Of a DNA stretch of 8,732 bases, positions 1 to 6,983 are shown piece after piece. The position numbers and the translations under genes are program-made. The notes under the pieces are model-generated. The model was not told the origin of the DNA, searched no databases, and saw only the letters and a program-made list of their open reading frames with translations. Location of the stretch: contig DFEN01000125.1 in NCBI GenBank assembly GCA_002368685.1, positions 1 to 8,732 of the forward strand. Reading direction: 5' to 3'. Within the stretch, counting starts at the first letter, position 1. Each line of letters opens with the position of its first letter. The stretch comes from Lachnospiraceae bacterium UBA3801. GTDB taxonomy: Bacteria; Bacillota; Clostridia; Lachnospirales; Lachnospiraceae.

Positions 1-1597
1 TGATTTCCTTGATAAAGCACTTAACAGGCTGACCAACAGTAAATATCTTCTTAGGCTTCTCAACTCTTCCCCATGACATCTCTGATATATGAAGAAGTCC
101 GTCAGCTCCGCCAAGATCAACGAAAGCACCAAACTCTGTGATGTTCTTGATAGTACCCTCTACAACATCACCAACCTTGATCTTTGAGAAAAGCTCGCTA
201 GCAGCAGCTTCCTTATTCTTGATGATAAGCTGCTTTCTATCACCGATAACTCTCTTTCTGTGAAGATCAAACTCTGTAAGTACAAATTCAATTTCCTGAC
301 CTTCATACTTGCTAAGATCTCTCTCAAATGTATCTGATACAAGGCTAGCTGGAACGAATACTCTACATTCCTTAACTATTACGCTAAGTCCACCCTTGAG
401 AACTTTATCAACCTTACCAGTGAGAACTGTACCATTCTCAAATGCCTCCTCAAGCTCCTTATATGCTTCATTGGCAAGAATGCTCTTATATGAAAGAAGA
501 ACACTACCCTCGCCATCATTTGGCTTAATAACCTCTACTGTGATTGGATCGCCTTCCTTAACAACAGTTGTAAGATCTACAGGAGAATTTGAATACTCCG
601 CTGCTGTAAGAATTCCATCAGATTTGTAGTGAATATCAACAACCATCTCATCTGGTTTAACTGATATTACCTTTCCATCAATAATCTTTCCCTTCTTGAT
701 AGATACTGTTTCTTCATCGTTTAACAGTTCTTCAAAACTCTTCTCTGACATACTGTCTTGAACCTCCTTAATTATGTAATTCGGGGTAGATGCCCCTGCC
801 GTAATACCTACCCTACTTGCGGATTCAAAAACAGTTAAATCCAAATCAACGAGTGTCTGTATATAGTAAGTATTGTTACATTGCTGTTTGCTAATCTCAT
901 ATAATTTCTGCGTATTGGAACTCGTTTTCCCACCGATTACAATCATGCTGTCTACGCTTGATGCAAGCCTCTGGGCTTCCTTCTGCCGTTCCTCCGTAGC
1001 ATTACATATAGTTTTGCAAACATTAACATTATAATATCTATCTTGCAATTCTGCAACAAGTTCTTGAAATTTTTTTAAACTATATGTCGTCTGAGATACT
1101 ACTGTTATTTTTTTATCTTTTAAATCAGGTAAAGCATCGATATCTTCTACTGAATTAATTACATATGGTTTCTTCTCAGACCATCCTATCGTGCCTTCCA
1201 CTTCAGCATGTCCAGGATTACCTATAATAAGAATTTCGTCACCTTCCTTAGATCTGTCACTCACTATTTTATGAATATTAGATACAAAAGGACAGGTTGC
1301 ATCCACTACTTTATGACCTGCTCTTTCTATGGCACTGTAAACTTCTTTTCCAACTCCATGAGATCTGATTATTATCCTGGAGTTTTCTTCCAGATCAGAA
1401 AGCTCTTCCAAAGAATTAATCATATCTATACCGGCTTTCTTCAGGCTGCCTGTAACTTCTTCATTATGAATTATAGGTCCGAATGTATAAGCCTTTCCAG
1501 CATCACCGGTTTTATTCTCAGCTTCACCAAAAGCCTGATCTACTGCCCTTTTTACACCAAAACAGAATCCGGCTTTCTGGGCTAGAATCACTTCCAT
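1..1597 (-). CDS. ispH-rpsA: IspH-ribosomal protein S1 fusion (bifunctional HMBPP reductase / S1), C-terminus cut by window edge
   Basis: The open frame runs from the ATG at 1597 to the left edge (532 residues seen, no stop). Residues 1-280 are 4-hydroxy-3-methylbut-2-enyl diphosphate reductase, the last step of the MEP isoprenoid pathway. The [4Fe-4S] ligands are C12 (AGFCFGV), C102 (DATCPFV) and C198 (TICNATEERQ). H44, H80 (SHGV), H130 and E132 (GHAEVEG) match substrate-binding and catalytic positions, and GITAGASTP ends the domain. From residue 283 the protein becomes ribosomal protein S1, with OB-fold repeats at about 303-373, 389-455 and 474 onward (KVGDVVEGTI, FGAFVDLGG, GLLHISEMSW). 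S1 helps load mRNA on the 30S subunit. GAGGGAG lies 8 bases before the ATG, and cmk ends 33 bp upstream, so the two are probably co-transcribed. The join is a continuous frame, not a frameshift artefact visible here; such fusions are known in Clostridia. The number of S1 repeats cannot be told. Confidence 0.95.
   Translation of the reverse strand, partial: MEVILAQKAGFCFGVKRAVDQAFGEAENKTGDAGKAYTFGPIIHNEEVTGSLKKAGIDMINSLEELSDLEENSRIIIRSHGVGKEVYSAIERAGHKVVDATCPFVSNIHKIVSDRSKEGDEILIIGNPGHAEVEGTIGWSEKKPYVINSVEDIDALPDLKDKKITVVSQTTYSLKKFQELVAELQDRYYNVNVCKTICNATEERQKEAQRLASSVDSMIVIGGKTSSNTQKLYEISKQQCNNTYYIQTLVDLDLTVFESASRVGITAGASTPNYIIKEVQDSMSEKSFEELLNDEETVSIKKGKIIDGKVISVKPDEMVVDIHYKSDGILTAAEYSNSPVDLTTVVKEGDPITVEVIKPNDGEGSVLLSYKSILANEAYKELEEAFENGTVLTGKVDKVLKGGLSVIVKECRVFVPASLVSDTFERDLSKYEGQEIEFVLTEFDLHRKRVIGDRKQLIIKNKEAAASELFSKIKVGDVVEGTIKNITEFGAFVDLGGADGLLHISEMSWGRVEKPKKIFTVGQPVKCFIKEI
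751..769 (-). promoter_or_regulatory. Internal Shine-Dalgarno and ATG at the IspH/S1 junction
   Basis: On the minus strand, AAGGAGG (763-769) is followed after 11 bases by an in-frame ATG (749-751, residue 283 of the fusion). The protein from that ATG begins MSEKSFEELL and leads straight into the first S1 repeat, resembling the start of stand-alone clostridial S1 proteins. The motif also encodes IKEV, the conserved end of IspH, so it may be a coincidence of coding. The 11-base spacing is longer than the usual optimum. I infer possible internal initiation giving free S1 protein in addition to the fusion. Confidence 0.45.
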
Positions 1598-1630
1598 GCG
1601 TAATACTCCCTCTTTAATAAGCTGTGACCA

Positions 1631-2290
1631 CTATTTTCTTTCATTAGCAAGTGAAACTATTTTATCCACTACATCAGCTATAGTCATATCGGAACTGTCG
1701 ATAAGAACAGCATCTTCTGCCTGCTTGAGTGGAGCTATATCACGATTCATATCCTGGTAATCACGAGTTTCTATACCCTTCTTGATTTCCTCAAGATCAG
1801 GATTTTCACCCTTAAGCTTCAGCTCATCATATCTTCTCTTAGCTCTTACATCAACAGAAGCCGTAAGATATATCTTAAGTTCAGCATTTGGAAGAATATT
1901 TGTACCAATATCTCTTCCGTCCATAATAACATCATTCTTAGCTGCAATATCTCTCTGAAGATCGAGCAGCTTCTCTCTAACTGGCGGAAGCGCTGAAGAA
2001 GTGGAAGCCATATTTCCAACCTTTTCACTTCTGATCTCAGTAGAAACATCTTGAAGATCAAGGAATACATGCTGCACTCCAGCTTCATATACGATATTTA
2101 TATGTATATTATCTAATGCATTTTTAAGTGCTACTTCATCATAAATATCGGTCTTATTATCTAACAGATATAATGCTATAGCTCTATACATAGCACCTGT
2201 ATCAACATATATAAAACCAAGCTCTTTAGCAGCTAGTCTCGCAATAGTACTCTTTCCTGCCCCTGCAGGTCCATCAACTGCAATATTCAT
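1631..2290 (-). CDS. cmk: (d)CMP kinase (cytidylate kinase)
   Basis: This 219-residue protein is a full-length bacterial cytidylate kinase, which phosphorylates CMP and dCMP with ATP in pyrimidine nucleotide metabolism in the cytosol. The P-loop GPAGAGKST is at residues 7-15. YVDTGAMYRA (28-37) is the NMP-binding signature, and VREKLLDLQR (104-113), DGRDIGT (124-130) and the NRDIAPLKQAEDA segment (182-194) are the remaining family motifs. Length is typical. The start is chosen because the P-loop follows directly and a G-rich site (GGGGG, 7 bases upstream) can serve as ribosome binding site, though it is not a classic AGGAGG. The fused ispH-rpsA gene follows after 33 bp. Association of cmk with rpsA is widespread in bacteria, and here the IspH domain sits between them. 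Confidence 0.97.
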   Translation of the reverse strand: MNIAVDGPAGAGKSTIARLAAKELGFIYVDTGAMYRAIALYLLDNKTDIYDEVALKNALDNIHINIVYEAGVQHVFLDLQDVSTEIRSEKVGNMASTSSALPPVREKLLDLQRDIAAKNDVIMDGRDIGTNILPNAELKIYLTASVDVRAKRRYDELKLKGENPDLEEIKKGIETRDYQDMNRDIAPLKQAEDAVLIDSSDMTIADVVDKIVSLANERK

Positions 2291-2360
2291 AAAAATACCC
2301 CCATAAAGATAATTTGTAACTTGTATATTCTAACATAAGATAACCAAAAACGATAGTTTT

Positions 2361-3674
2361 TTATTCAGCTGCAAGATTCGCAGTTGACCATGCTATCTGA
2401 AGATTGAAGCCTCCTGTAAGGGCATCAACATCAATCACCTCTCCAGAAACTCTAAGATTCTTAACTTTCTTTAGCTCCATATTCTGAGGATTAATCTCTT
2501 TAACTGCTACACCACCACCTGTAATGATAGCCTCATTGAAATCCCTAAGACCATTTATAGTCAGATGAAATTCTTTGAGCAGCTTCACGAGAGTTGCTCT
2601 CTCTAAAGCCGTTATAGAATTAACCTTCTTATCAGGACTTATACCGCTAAGCTTAATGATCACTGGAATCATCAGTCTAGGCAGAAGCTTGCCGAGCGAA
2701 TTCTGGAAATCTCTATTATGATATTCTTCCCAATCTCTAAGTATTCTCTTATCCAGCTCCTCTTCTGTAAGTGCAGGTTTAAGATCAATGTAGAGATGCA
2801 GCTTTGTATCACAAAGGAGATTACTCTTATTATATAAAAACGAACTTATATATGAAGAAGCAGATAAACATAGAGGCCCGCTTACACCGAAATGTGTAAA
2901 GAGCATTTCACCAAAATCTTCATATAAAACCTTCGTCTTCTTTAGAGAAGGATAATCCTTCTTATCTGCTATAACCCTTATTTTGACATTTTTAAGGGCG
3001 AGCCCCATCATTTTTTCAGGATAACTCTCTTTTATTTCTAAAGGAACAAGCGCCGGTCTAACCGGAGTAATCTCAACTCCCATTTCACGAAGGAAGTTAT
3101 AACCATCCCCAGAAGAACCCGTCTGTGGATACGAAGAACCGCCACTAGCAAGAACTATCACATCTGCTTCTAGCACTTCCTTCTTAGAACCATTTTTTAT
3201 CTCAACGCCTGTCGCTATATATTCATATTTATCATTCTTATCTAAAATATCAGCTCTATACTTCTTATATACAATGTTAGTAACTTTAGTATTATACCTA
3301 ATATCAACTTTTCTCTTTTTTAACTGATTTGTAAGAGTCCTTATAATATCCGACGACTTATCACTACTTGGGAAAACTCTATTTCCCCTTTCGGACTTAA
3401 GACTCACTCCCCAGTTAATAAAATCACTAATAACAGCCGCCTGATTATAACTATAAATAGCGCTATACATAAACTTAGGATTTGTAACTACATTCTTCAA
3501 AAATGTCTCTTCATCTGAATTATTAGTAAGATTACATCTACCTTTACCAGTTATATATAGCTTCTTACCAGGCTTATCATTCTTTTCAATTATCGTAACC
3601 TTGTAGTTTTGAGATGCCTTAATAGCTGTCATCATACCCGCTGCACCGGCACCGATCACAATCATTGATTTCAT
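2361..3674 (-). CDS. HI0933/YhiN-family FAD-dependent oxidoreductase (BaiN-like, aminoacetone oxidase family)
   Basis: This 437-residue flavoprotein has an N-terminal Rossmann FAD-binding motif (IVIGAGAAG, residues 5-13), an acidic residue ending the second strand (E30), and the family signature GKKLYITGKGRCNLTN (36-51). A second FAD contact region is VLASGGSSYPQTGSSGDG (near 175-192). The C-terminal signature runs from ITGGGVAVKEI to the GEVIDVDALTGGFNLQIAW segment near the end. The family belongs to the glutathione-reductase-like flavoproteins. Members are annotated variously as aminoacetone oxidase or as BaiN, a bile-acid dehydro-intermediate reductase, so the substrate here cannot be inferred from sequence. 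GAGGA lies about 7 bases before the ATG. The upstream terminator leaves only about 26 bp before the start, so a separate promoter would have to overlap the hairpin or lie further upstream; otherwise expression depends on read-through. cmk begins 70 bp downstream. Confidence 0.9.
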   Translation of the reverse strand: MKSMIVIGAGAAGMMTAIKASQNYKVTIIEKNDKPGKKLYITGKGRCNLTNNSDEETFLKNVVTNPKFMYSAIYSYNQAAVISDFINWGVSLKSERGNRVFPSSDKSSDIIRTLTNQLKKRKVDIRYNTKVTNIVYKKYRADILDKNDKYEYIATGVEIKNGSKKEVLEADVIVLASGGSSYPQTGSSGDGYNFLREMGVEITPVRPALVPLEIKESYPEKMMGLALKNVKIRVIADKKDYPSLKKTKVLYEDFGEMLFTHFGVSGPLCLSASSYISSFLYNKSNLLCDTKLHLYIDLKPALTEEELDKRILRDWEEYHNRDFQNSLGKLLPRLMIPVIIKLSGISPDKKVNSITALERATLVKLLKEFHLTINGLRDFNEAIITGGGVAVKEINPQNMELKKVKNLRVSGEVIDVDALTGGFNLQIAWSTANLAAE

Positions 3675-3700
3675 TATCTGTCCTCGTTAAACTTAAATAT

Positions 3701-3729
3701 AAGGCTCGATCCCTATGGAATCGAGCCTT
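3701..3729 (-). terminator. Intrinsic terminator-like hairpin after the OadA-type gene
   Basis: AAGGCTCGAT (3701-3710) and ATCGAGCCTT (3720-3729) form a perfect 10-bp stem with a 9-base loop, 8 bp past the stop codon of the OadA-type gene. On the minus strand the stem is followed by TTATATTTAAG, a broken U-rich tract, so termination may be incomplete. It marks the likely end of the decarboxylase operon and precedes the flavoprotein gene by only 26 bp. Confidence 0.75.
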
Positions 3730-3737
3730 TATAATCC

Positions 3738-5144
3738 TTAGGCAGGATATGTTTTATTGGTTGTATCAGCCTTAGACATATCTACACCAGTCTGCTGAGC
3801 CTCTCTATACTTGAAGAACTCTGTAGCAACCTGTGGGAATAATGCATATGAAAGCACATCCTCATCCTGCTGGCTGTACTGCTCAATCTCTTTTCTAAGC
3901 TTATCAAGCTCAGGCTCGATATCATCAGCAGGTCTATGTGTAATAGGCACTGTATCACCAATAGCCTTCTTCTGAACCTCTGGGTTGAATGGCTTAATTG
4001 TCTGACCATACTTACCAGAAAGAAGATCCTTTGATTCCTTAGTAACCATCTTGTATCTCTCACCCATAAGAACATTAAGAACTGCCTGAGTACCAACGAT
4101 CTGTGATGAAGGTGTAACGAGAGGTGGCTCACCGAAGTCCTTACGTACACGTGGAACTTCCTCAAGAACCTCCTGAAGCTTATCATCCTGCTTAGCTTCC
4201 TTAAGCTGTGATACAAGGTTTGAAAGCATACCACCAGGTACCTGGTACAGAAGAGTCTTGATATTAACACCAAGAATCTTTGTGCTCATAAGACCATTAT
4301 CGAGACACTCTTCTCTGTATGGTCTGAAGTATTCAGCGATCTCAGCAAGAAGCTTCTGATCAAGACCTGTATCTCTGTCTGTACCCTTGAATGTCTCAAC
4401 CATAACTTCTGTTGCCGGCTGTGAAGTACCAAGAGCAAATGGAGAAATAGCTGTATCGATTACATCAACTCCAGCCTCTGCTGCCTTCATGTATGTCATT
4501 GAAGCAACACCAGATGTGTAATGTGTATGAAGCTGAATAGGAAGCTTTGAACCTTCCTTGAGAGCCTTAACAAGTTTCTCAGCCTCATAAGGAACGAGCA
4601 GACCTGACATATCCTTAATACAGATAGAATCAGCACCCATCTCCTCAATCTTACGAGCTGTCTCTTTCCAATAATCAAGTGTATAAGCATCACCAAGAGT
4701 ATATGAAAGTGCTATCTGAGCATGTCCACCCTCTTTGTTTGTAGCCTTTACAGCTGTCTCAAGATTACGAAGATCATTAAGACAGTCAAATATACGAATG
4801 ATATCGATACCATTTGCGATAGACTTCTGTACAAAATACTCAACAACGTCATCTGCATATGGTCTATATCCAAGAATATTCTGACCTCTGAAGAGCATCT
4901 GGAGCTTTGTATTCTTGAAACCATCCTTCAGCTTACGAAGTCTGTCCCATGGGTCCTCCTTGAGGAATCTGAGACATGCATCAAATGTTGCACCACCCCA
5001 GCACTCTACTGAATGATAGCCAACCTGATCCATCTTATCTATGATTGGAAGCATTTCTTCTGTTGGCATACGAGTTGCAATCAGTGACTGATGAGCGTCA
5101 CGGAGCACAGTCTCAGTTATGCCAAGCTTCTTTGTTTCTGCCAT
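3738..5144 (-). CDS. Oxaloacetate decarboxylase alpha / pyruvate carboxylase subunit B-type carboxyltransferase without a biotin domain
   Basis: This 468-residue cytosolic subunit transfers a carboxyl group between oxaloacetate/pyruvate and biotin on a carrier protein. The TIM-barrel (HMGL-like) domain starts with ETVLRDAHQS (11-20), giving metal ligand D16. It continues with FRGQNILGYRPY (85-96), the carboxylated-lysine motif CIKDMSG with K177, and metal ligands H206 and H208 in QLHTHYTSG, then ISPFALGTSQPATE. The conserved PYC/OADA domain follows to about residue 447 (YALFPQVATEFFKYRE). The protein then stops, whereas fused OadA proteins of about 590 residues continue with a linker and biotinyl domain. 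No MKM biotin site is present, so it must use a separate carrier, probably the one encoded at 6590-6964. AAGGA lies 9 bases before the ATG. A 290-bp gap with a large palindrome separates it from the OadB gene. Direction (decarboxylation, carboxylation or transcarboxylation) cannot be read from sequence. Confidence 0.93.
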   Translation of the reverse strand: MAETKKLGITETVLRDAHQSLIATRMPTEEMLPIIDKMDQVGYHSVECWGGATFDACLRFLKEDPWDRLRKLKDGFKNTKLQMLFRGQNILGYRPYADDVVEYFVQKSIANGIDIIRIFDCLNDLRNLETAVKATNKEGGHAQIALSYTLGDAYTLDYWKETARKIEEMGADSICIKDMSGLLVPYEAEKLVKALKEGSKLPIQLHTHYTSGVASMTYMKAAEAGVDVIDTAISPFALGTSQPATEVMVETFKGTDRDTGLDQKLLAEIAEYFRPYREECLDNGLMSTKILGVNIKTLLYQVPGGMLSNLVSQLKEAKQDDKLQEVLEEVPRVRKDFGEPPLVTPSSQIVGTQAVLNVLMGERYKMVTKESKDLLSGKYGQTIKPFNPEVQKKAIGDTVPITHRPADDIEPELDKLRKEIEQYSQQDEDVLSYALFPQVATEFFKYREAQQTGVDMSKADTTNKTYPA

Positions 5145-5184
5145 TATTTTATTTCCTTTCTATGTATTTACGTTTATTAGAATA

Positions 5185-5420
5185 CAGATTTTTATTAGTA
5201 CGCTCTTTATAGAAACGCAATCAATTTTCTATAATCTTCCAGTATTCTTCTATAAGCTGAATACTGCTCGCTTTAACTCGTTTGCGTGCCTTTTATTAGA
5301 ATAAAGGCAGGCACGCAAACTTCGAACAACATCGCTCGCAGTACAGCTTATGAATCATACTGTTCGATTATAACGAAAATTGTGCTACCTTCTATAAAAG
5401 AGCATACATATAAAAATCTG
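5185..5420. repeat. 236-bp imperfect palindrome, MITE-like or large RNA hairpin element
   Basis: The two halves pair nearly end to end. Matching arm blocks from outside in are: 5185-5195 with 5410-5420 (CAGATTTTTAT), 5198-5200 with 5405-5407, 5202-5214 with 5390-5403 (one bulged A), 5222-5229 with 5375-5382 (CAATTTTC), 5230-5236 with 5366-5372 (TATAATC), 5240-5245 with 5357-5362 (CAGTAT), 5248-5250 with 5352-5354, 5252-5259 with 5344-5351 (ATAAGCTG), 5262-5267 with 5338-5343 (TACTGC), and 5280-5290 with 5310-5320 (GTTTGCGTGCC). Interruptions are short except one internal loop near the centre. Such a layout is typical of MITEs or other non-autonomous hairpin elements. I found no clear target-site duplication and no transposase in the window, so mobility is inference. 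It begins 14 bp after the OadB stop codon. Confidence 0.85.
5280..5320. repeat. Central 11-bp perfect stem of the large palindrome
   Basis: GTTTGCGTGCC (5280-5290) and GGCACGCAAAC (5310-5320) form a G+C-richer stem capping the palindrome. Inside it TTTAT (5292-5296) and ATAAA (5301-5305) can extend the helix beyond a small bulge, leaving a TAGA tetraloop. A competing pairing of GCC plus TTT-AT (5288-5296) with ATAAAGGC (5301-5308) is possible. Neither strand has a U-tract after the stem, so it does not look like an intrinsic terminator. Confidence 0.75.
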
Positions 5421-5434
5421 ATTTAAATATTCAT

Positions 5435-6556
5435 TTAATGAACATTGAATATCGCCATAAATGTACCGGCGGCAACCGCTGTACCGATAACTCCGGCAAC
5501 ATTAGGTCCCATGGCATTCATGAGCAGGAAGTTTGTAGGATCATACTCTGCAGCAACCTTCTGAGAAACTCTGGCAGCCATAGGTACAGCAGATACACCA
5601 GCTGAACCAATCAGAGGATTAACCTTACCCTTAGTTACCCAACACATAAGTTTACCGAATAGGACTCCCGCAGTCGTACCAAGTGAGAATGCAACAAGTC
5701 CAAGAAGAACTATCTTAAGTGTAGATACCTGAAGGAATGCTTCTGCACTTGTTGTAGCACCTACAGATGTACCAAGAAGAATAACTACGATATACATCAT
5801 TGCATTAGATGCTGTCTCTGTAAGCTGTTTAACAACTCCTGACTCTCTGAAGAGATTTCCTAACATAAGCATACCAACAAGTGGTGCTGTTGTAGGAAGA
5901 ATCATAACTACTACAAGTGTAACAACTATAGGGAAGATAATCTTCTCAAGCTTAGTTACCTTGCGAAGCTGAGGCATACGTACAAGCCTCTCCTTCTTAG
6001 TAGTGAAAAGCTTCATAAATGGCGGCTGAATAACAGGAACCAGTGACATATAAGAATATGCGGCAACTGCTATAGGTCCAAGAAGTGTATCACCCATTCC
6101 AAGCTTACCAGCAAGGAAGATAGATGTAGGACCATCAGCTCCACCGATGATTGAAATGGCAGCTGCTTCCTTTCCTGTAAAGCCAAATGCTATAGCAAGG
6201 AAATAAGCACCATATATACCAAACTGAGCCGCCGCACCTAGAATAAAGCTTGGCGGGTAGGCAATTAACGGTCCGAAGTCCGTCATGGCACCTACACCCA
6301 TGAATATAAGTGAAGGTAGGATACTCCATTCATCCAACTTGTAGAAGTAATGTAGGAGACCTCCTTCCTGAATAATACTAGGAAACATATTTACCAGAAA
6401 CATACCAAATGAAATTGGTACTAACAGGAGTGGCTCAAATCCCTTAGCGATTGCAAGATACATAAATAGAAATGCAACAACTATCATTATGTAATTCTTG
6501 TAATCAAGAGTAGCAAATCCTGTCTGACTGGCAAGATTTATAATTATCTCTTTCAT
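5435..6556 (-). CDS. Sodium ion-translocating decarboxylase beta subunit (OadB/MmdB/GcdB family)
   Basis: This 373-residue polytopic membrane protein is the Na+-channel subunit of biotin-dependent decarboxylase pumps, where decarboxylation of carboxybiotin drives Na+ export. Hydrophobic segments cover most of the length. Family motifs include [14 protein letters not shown] (39-52), [12 protein letters not shown], the [12 protein letters not shown] segment with D141, AAYSYM with Y167, [18 protein letters not shown] (313-330) and [14 protein letters not shown] (347-360). D141, Y167, N313, G317, S322 and R329 align by motif with Klebsiella OadB D203, Y229, N373, G377, S382 and R389, residues implicated in Na+ coupling, so the pump should be functional. 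AGGAGG lies 6 bases before the ATG. The biotin carrier gene ends 33 bp upstream, indicating co-transcription. Whether the physiological substrate is oxaloacetate, methylmalonyl-CoA or another acid is not encoded in this subunit. Confidence 0.96.
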   Translation of the reverse strand: MKEIIINLASQTGFATLDYKNYIMIVVAFLFMYLAIAKGFEPLLLVPISFGMFLVNMFPSIIQEGGLLHYFYKLDEWSILPSLIFMGVGAMTDFGPLIAYPPSFILGAAAQFGIYGAYFLAIAFGFTGKEAAAISIIGGADGPTSIFLAGKLGMGDTLLGPIAVAAYSYMSLVPVIQPPFMKLFTTKKERLVRMPQLRKVTKLEKIIFPIVVTLVVVMILPTTAPLVGMLMLGNLFRESGVVKQLTETASNAMMYIVVILLGTSVGATTSAEAFLQVSTLKIVLLGLVAFSLGTTAGVLFGKLMCWVTKGKVNPLIGSAGVSAVPMAARVSQKVAAEYDPTNFLLMNAMGPNVAGVIGTAVAAGTFMAIFNVH

Positions 6557-6589
6557 TTCATTCCTCCTCAGGTTAATTAAGATACACGA

Positions 6590-6964
6590 CTAGTTAAGTG
6601 TTGCAAGTGTATCTCCAGATTCAACCTGAGCTCCAACTGTTGCATTAACAGATGCAACTGTTCCATCCTCAGGAGCAACTATTTCATTCTCCATCTTCAT
6701 AGCTTCAAGAACGAGAAGCACATCACCCTTCTTTACTGCCTTGCCAACTTCTGTCTTAACTGCAAGTATCTTACCTGGCATAGGTGCAGATACAACTACG
6801 CTACCCTGTGATCCAGAAGCTGCTGGAGCAGGAGCTGCTGCTGGTGCTGCAGGAGCAGGTGCTGCTACGGCTGCTGGAGCTGCTGCTGGTGCTGATGCAC
6901 CGCCAACTTCCTCAACAGCTACATCATATGTTGTTCCATTAACTGTTATCTTATAATTTTTCAT
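6590..6964 (-). CDS. Free-standing biotin carboxyl carrier protein (biotin/lipoyl-attachment, 1.3S/MmdC-like)
   Basis: This 124-residue carrier swings carboxybiotin between carboxyltransferase subunits and the membrane pump. Residues 1-20 (MKNYKITVNG...) form the short N-terminal segment common to 1.3S and MmdC proteins. Residues 23-50 are an Ala/Pro-rich flexible linker. The biotinyl domain runs from about 55 to 124, with APMPGKI (60-66) and the attachment motif EAMKMEN, where K90 is the biotinylated lysine. Length is normal for free-standing carriers of decarboxylase pumps. AGGAGGA lies about 9 bases before the ATG, and the OadG-like gene ends only 19 bp upstream. As the OadA-type protein at 3738-5144 lacks its own biotin domain, this carrier probably serves it as well as the carboxyltransferase at the right edge. 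The repetitive GCTGCTGG-type linker DNA is low in complexity and prone to length variation. Confidence 0.96.
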   Translation of the reverse strand: MKNYKITVNGTTYDVAVEEVGGASAPAAAPAAVAAPAPAAPAAAPAPAASGSQGSVVVSAPMPGKILAVKTEVGKAVKKGDVLLVLEAMKMENEIVAPEDGTVASVNATVGAQVESGDTLATLN

Positions 6965-6983
6965 TATCTATATTCCTCCTAAG

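Larger units (their letters stand above)
5145..5434. other. 290-bp intergenic region between OadB and OadA genes
   Basis: No plausible gene lies here on either strand; short open frames have no family resemblance and no ribosome binding site. The region is AT-rich and is almost entirely occupied by the large imperfect palindrome at 5185-5420. About 40 bp remain between the palindrome and the OadA-type start codon, holding that gene's ribosome binding site (AAGGA near 5154-5158). I see no convincing sigma-70 promoter for the downstream gene, only AT-rich partial matches to a -10 box. Confidence 0.8.

Noticed and set aside
309..629. Plus-strand open frame of 106 codons
   Set aside because: It is antisense to the S1 repeats in the fused gene, and its Ser/Leu-rich composition is what the reverse of that gene would give.
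1208..1585. Plus-strand open frame of 125 codons
   Set aside because: It lies antisense to the IspH domain, which has all family motifs; the plus-strand protein resembles nothing and has no ribosome binding site.
2346..2361. AAAAAC-GATA-GTTTTT hairpin just past the flavoprotein gene as a terminator
   Set aside because: The 6-bp stem has one G-C pair and partly overlaps the stop codon; it is too weak, and cmk probably belongs to the same transcript.
4722..5012. Plus-strand open frame of 96 codons
   Set aside because: It is antisense to the conserved TIM barrel of the OadA-type gene; no family resemblance.
5119..5304. Plus-strand open frame of 61 codons overlapping the palindrome
   Set aside because: It begins inside the OadA-type gene on the opposite strand, ends in the palindrome loop, and is a chance frame in AT-rich DNA.
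5280..5320. Central stem as an intrinsic terminator of the OadB gene
   Set aside because: Neither strand has a run of T after the stem, so the standard mechanism does not apply.
6820..6900. GCTGCTGG-type repeats as a CRISPR or other repeat array
   Set aside because: They are degenerate codon repeats for the Ala/Pro linker in the biotin carrier, with no spacer structure.
6741..6956. Plus-strand Ala/Gly-rich frame of 71 codons
   Set aside because: It is the complement of the Ala/Pro linker of the biotin carrier, where GCT/GCA repeats keep several frames open.
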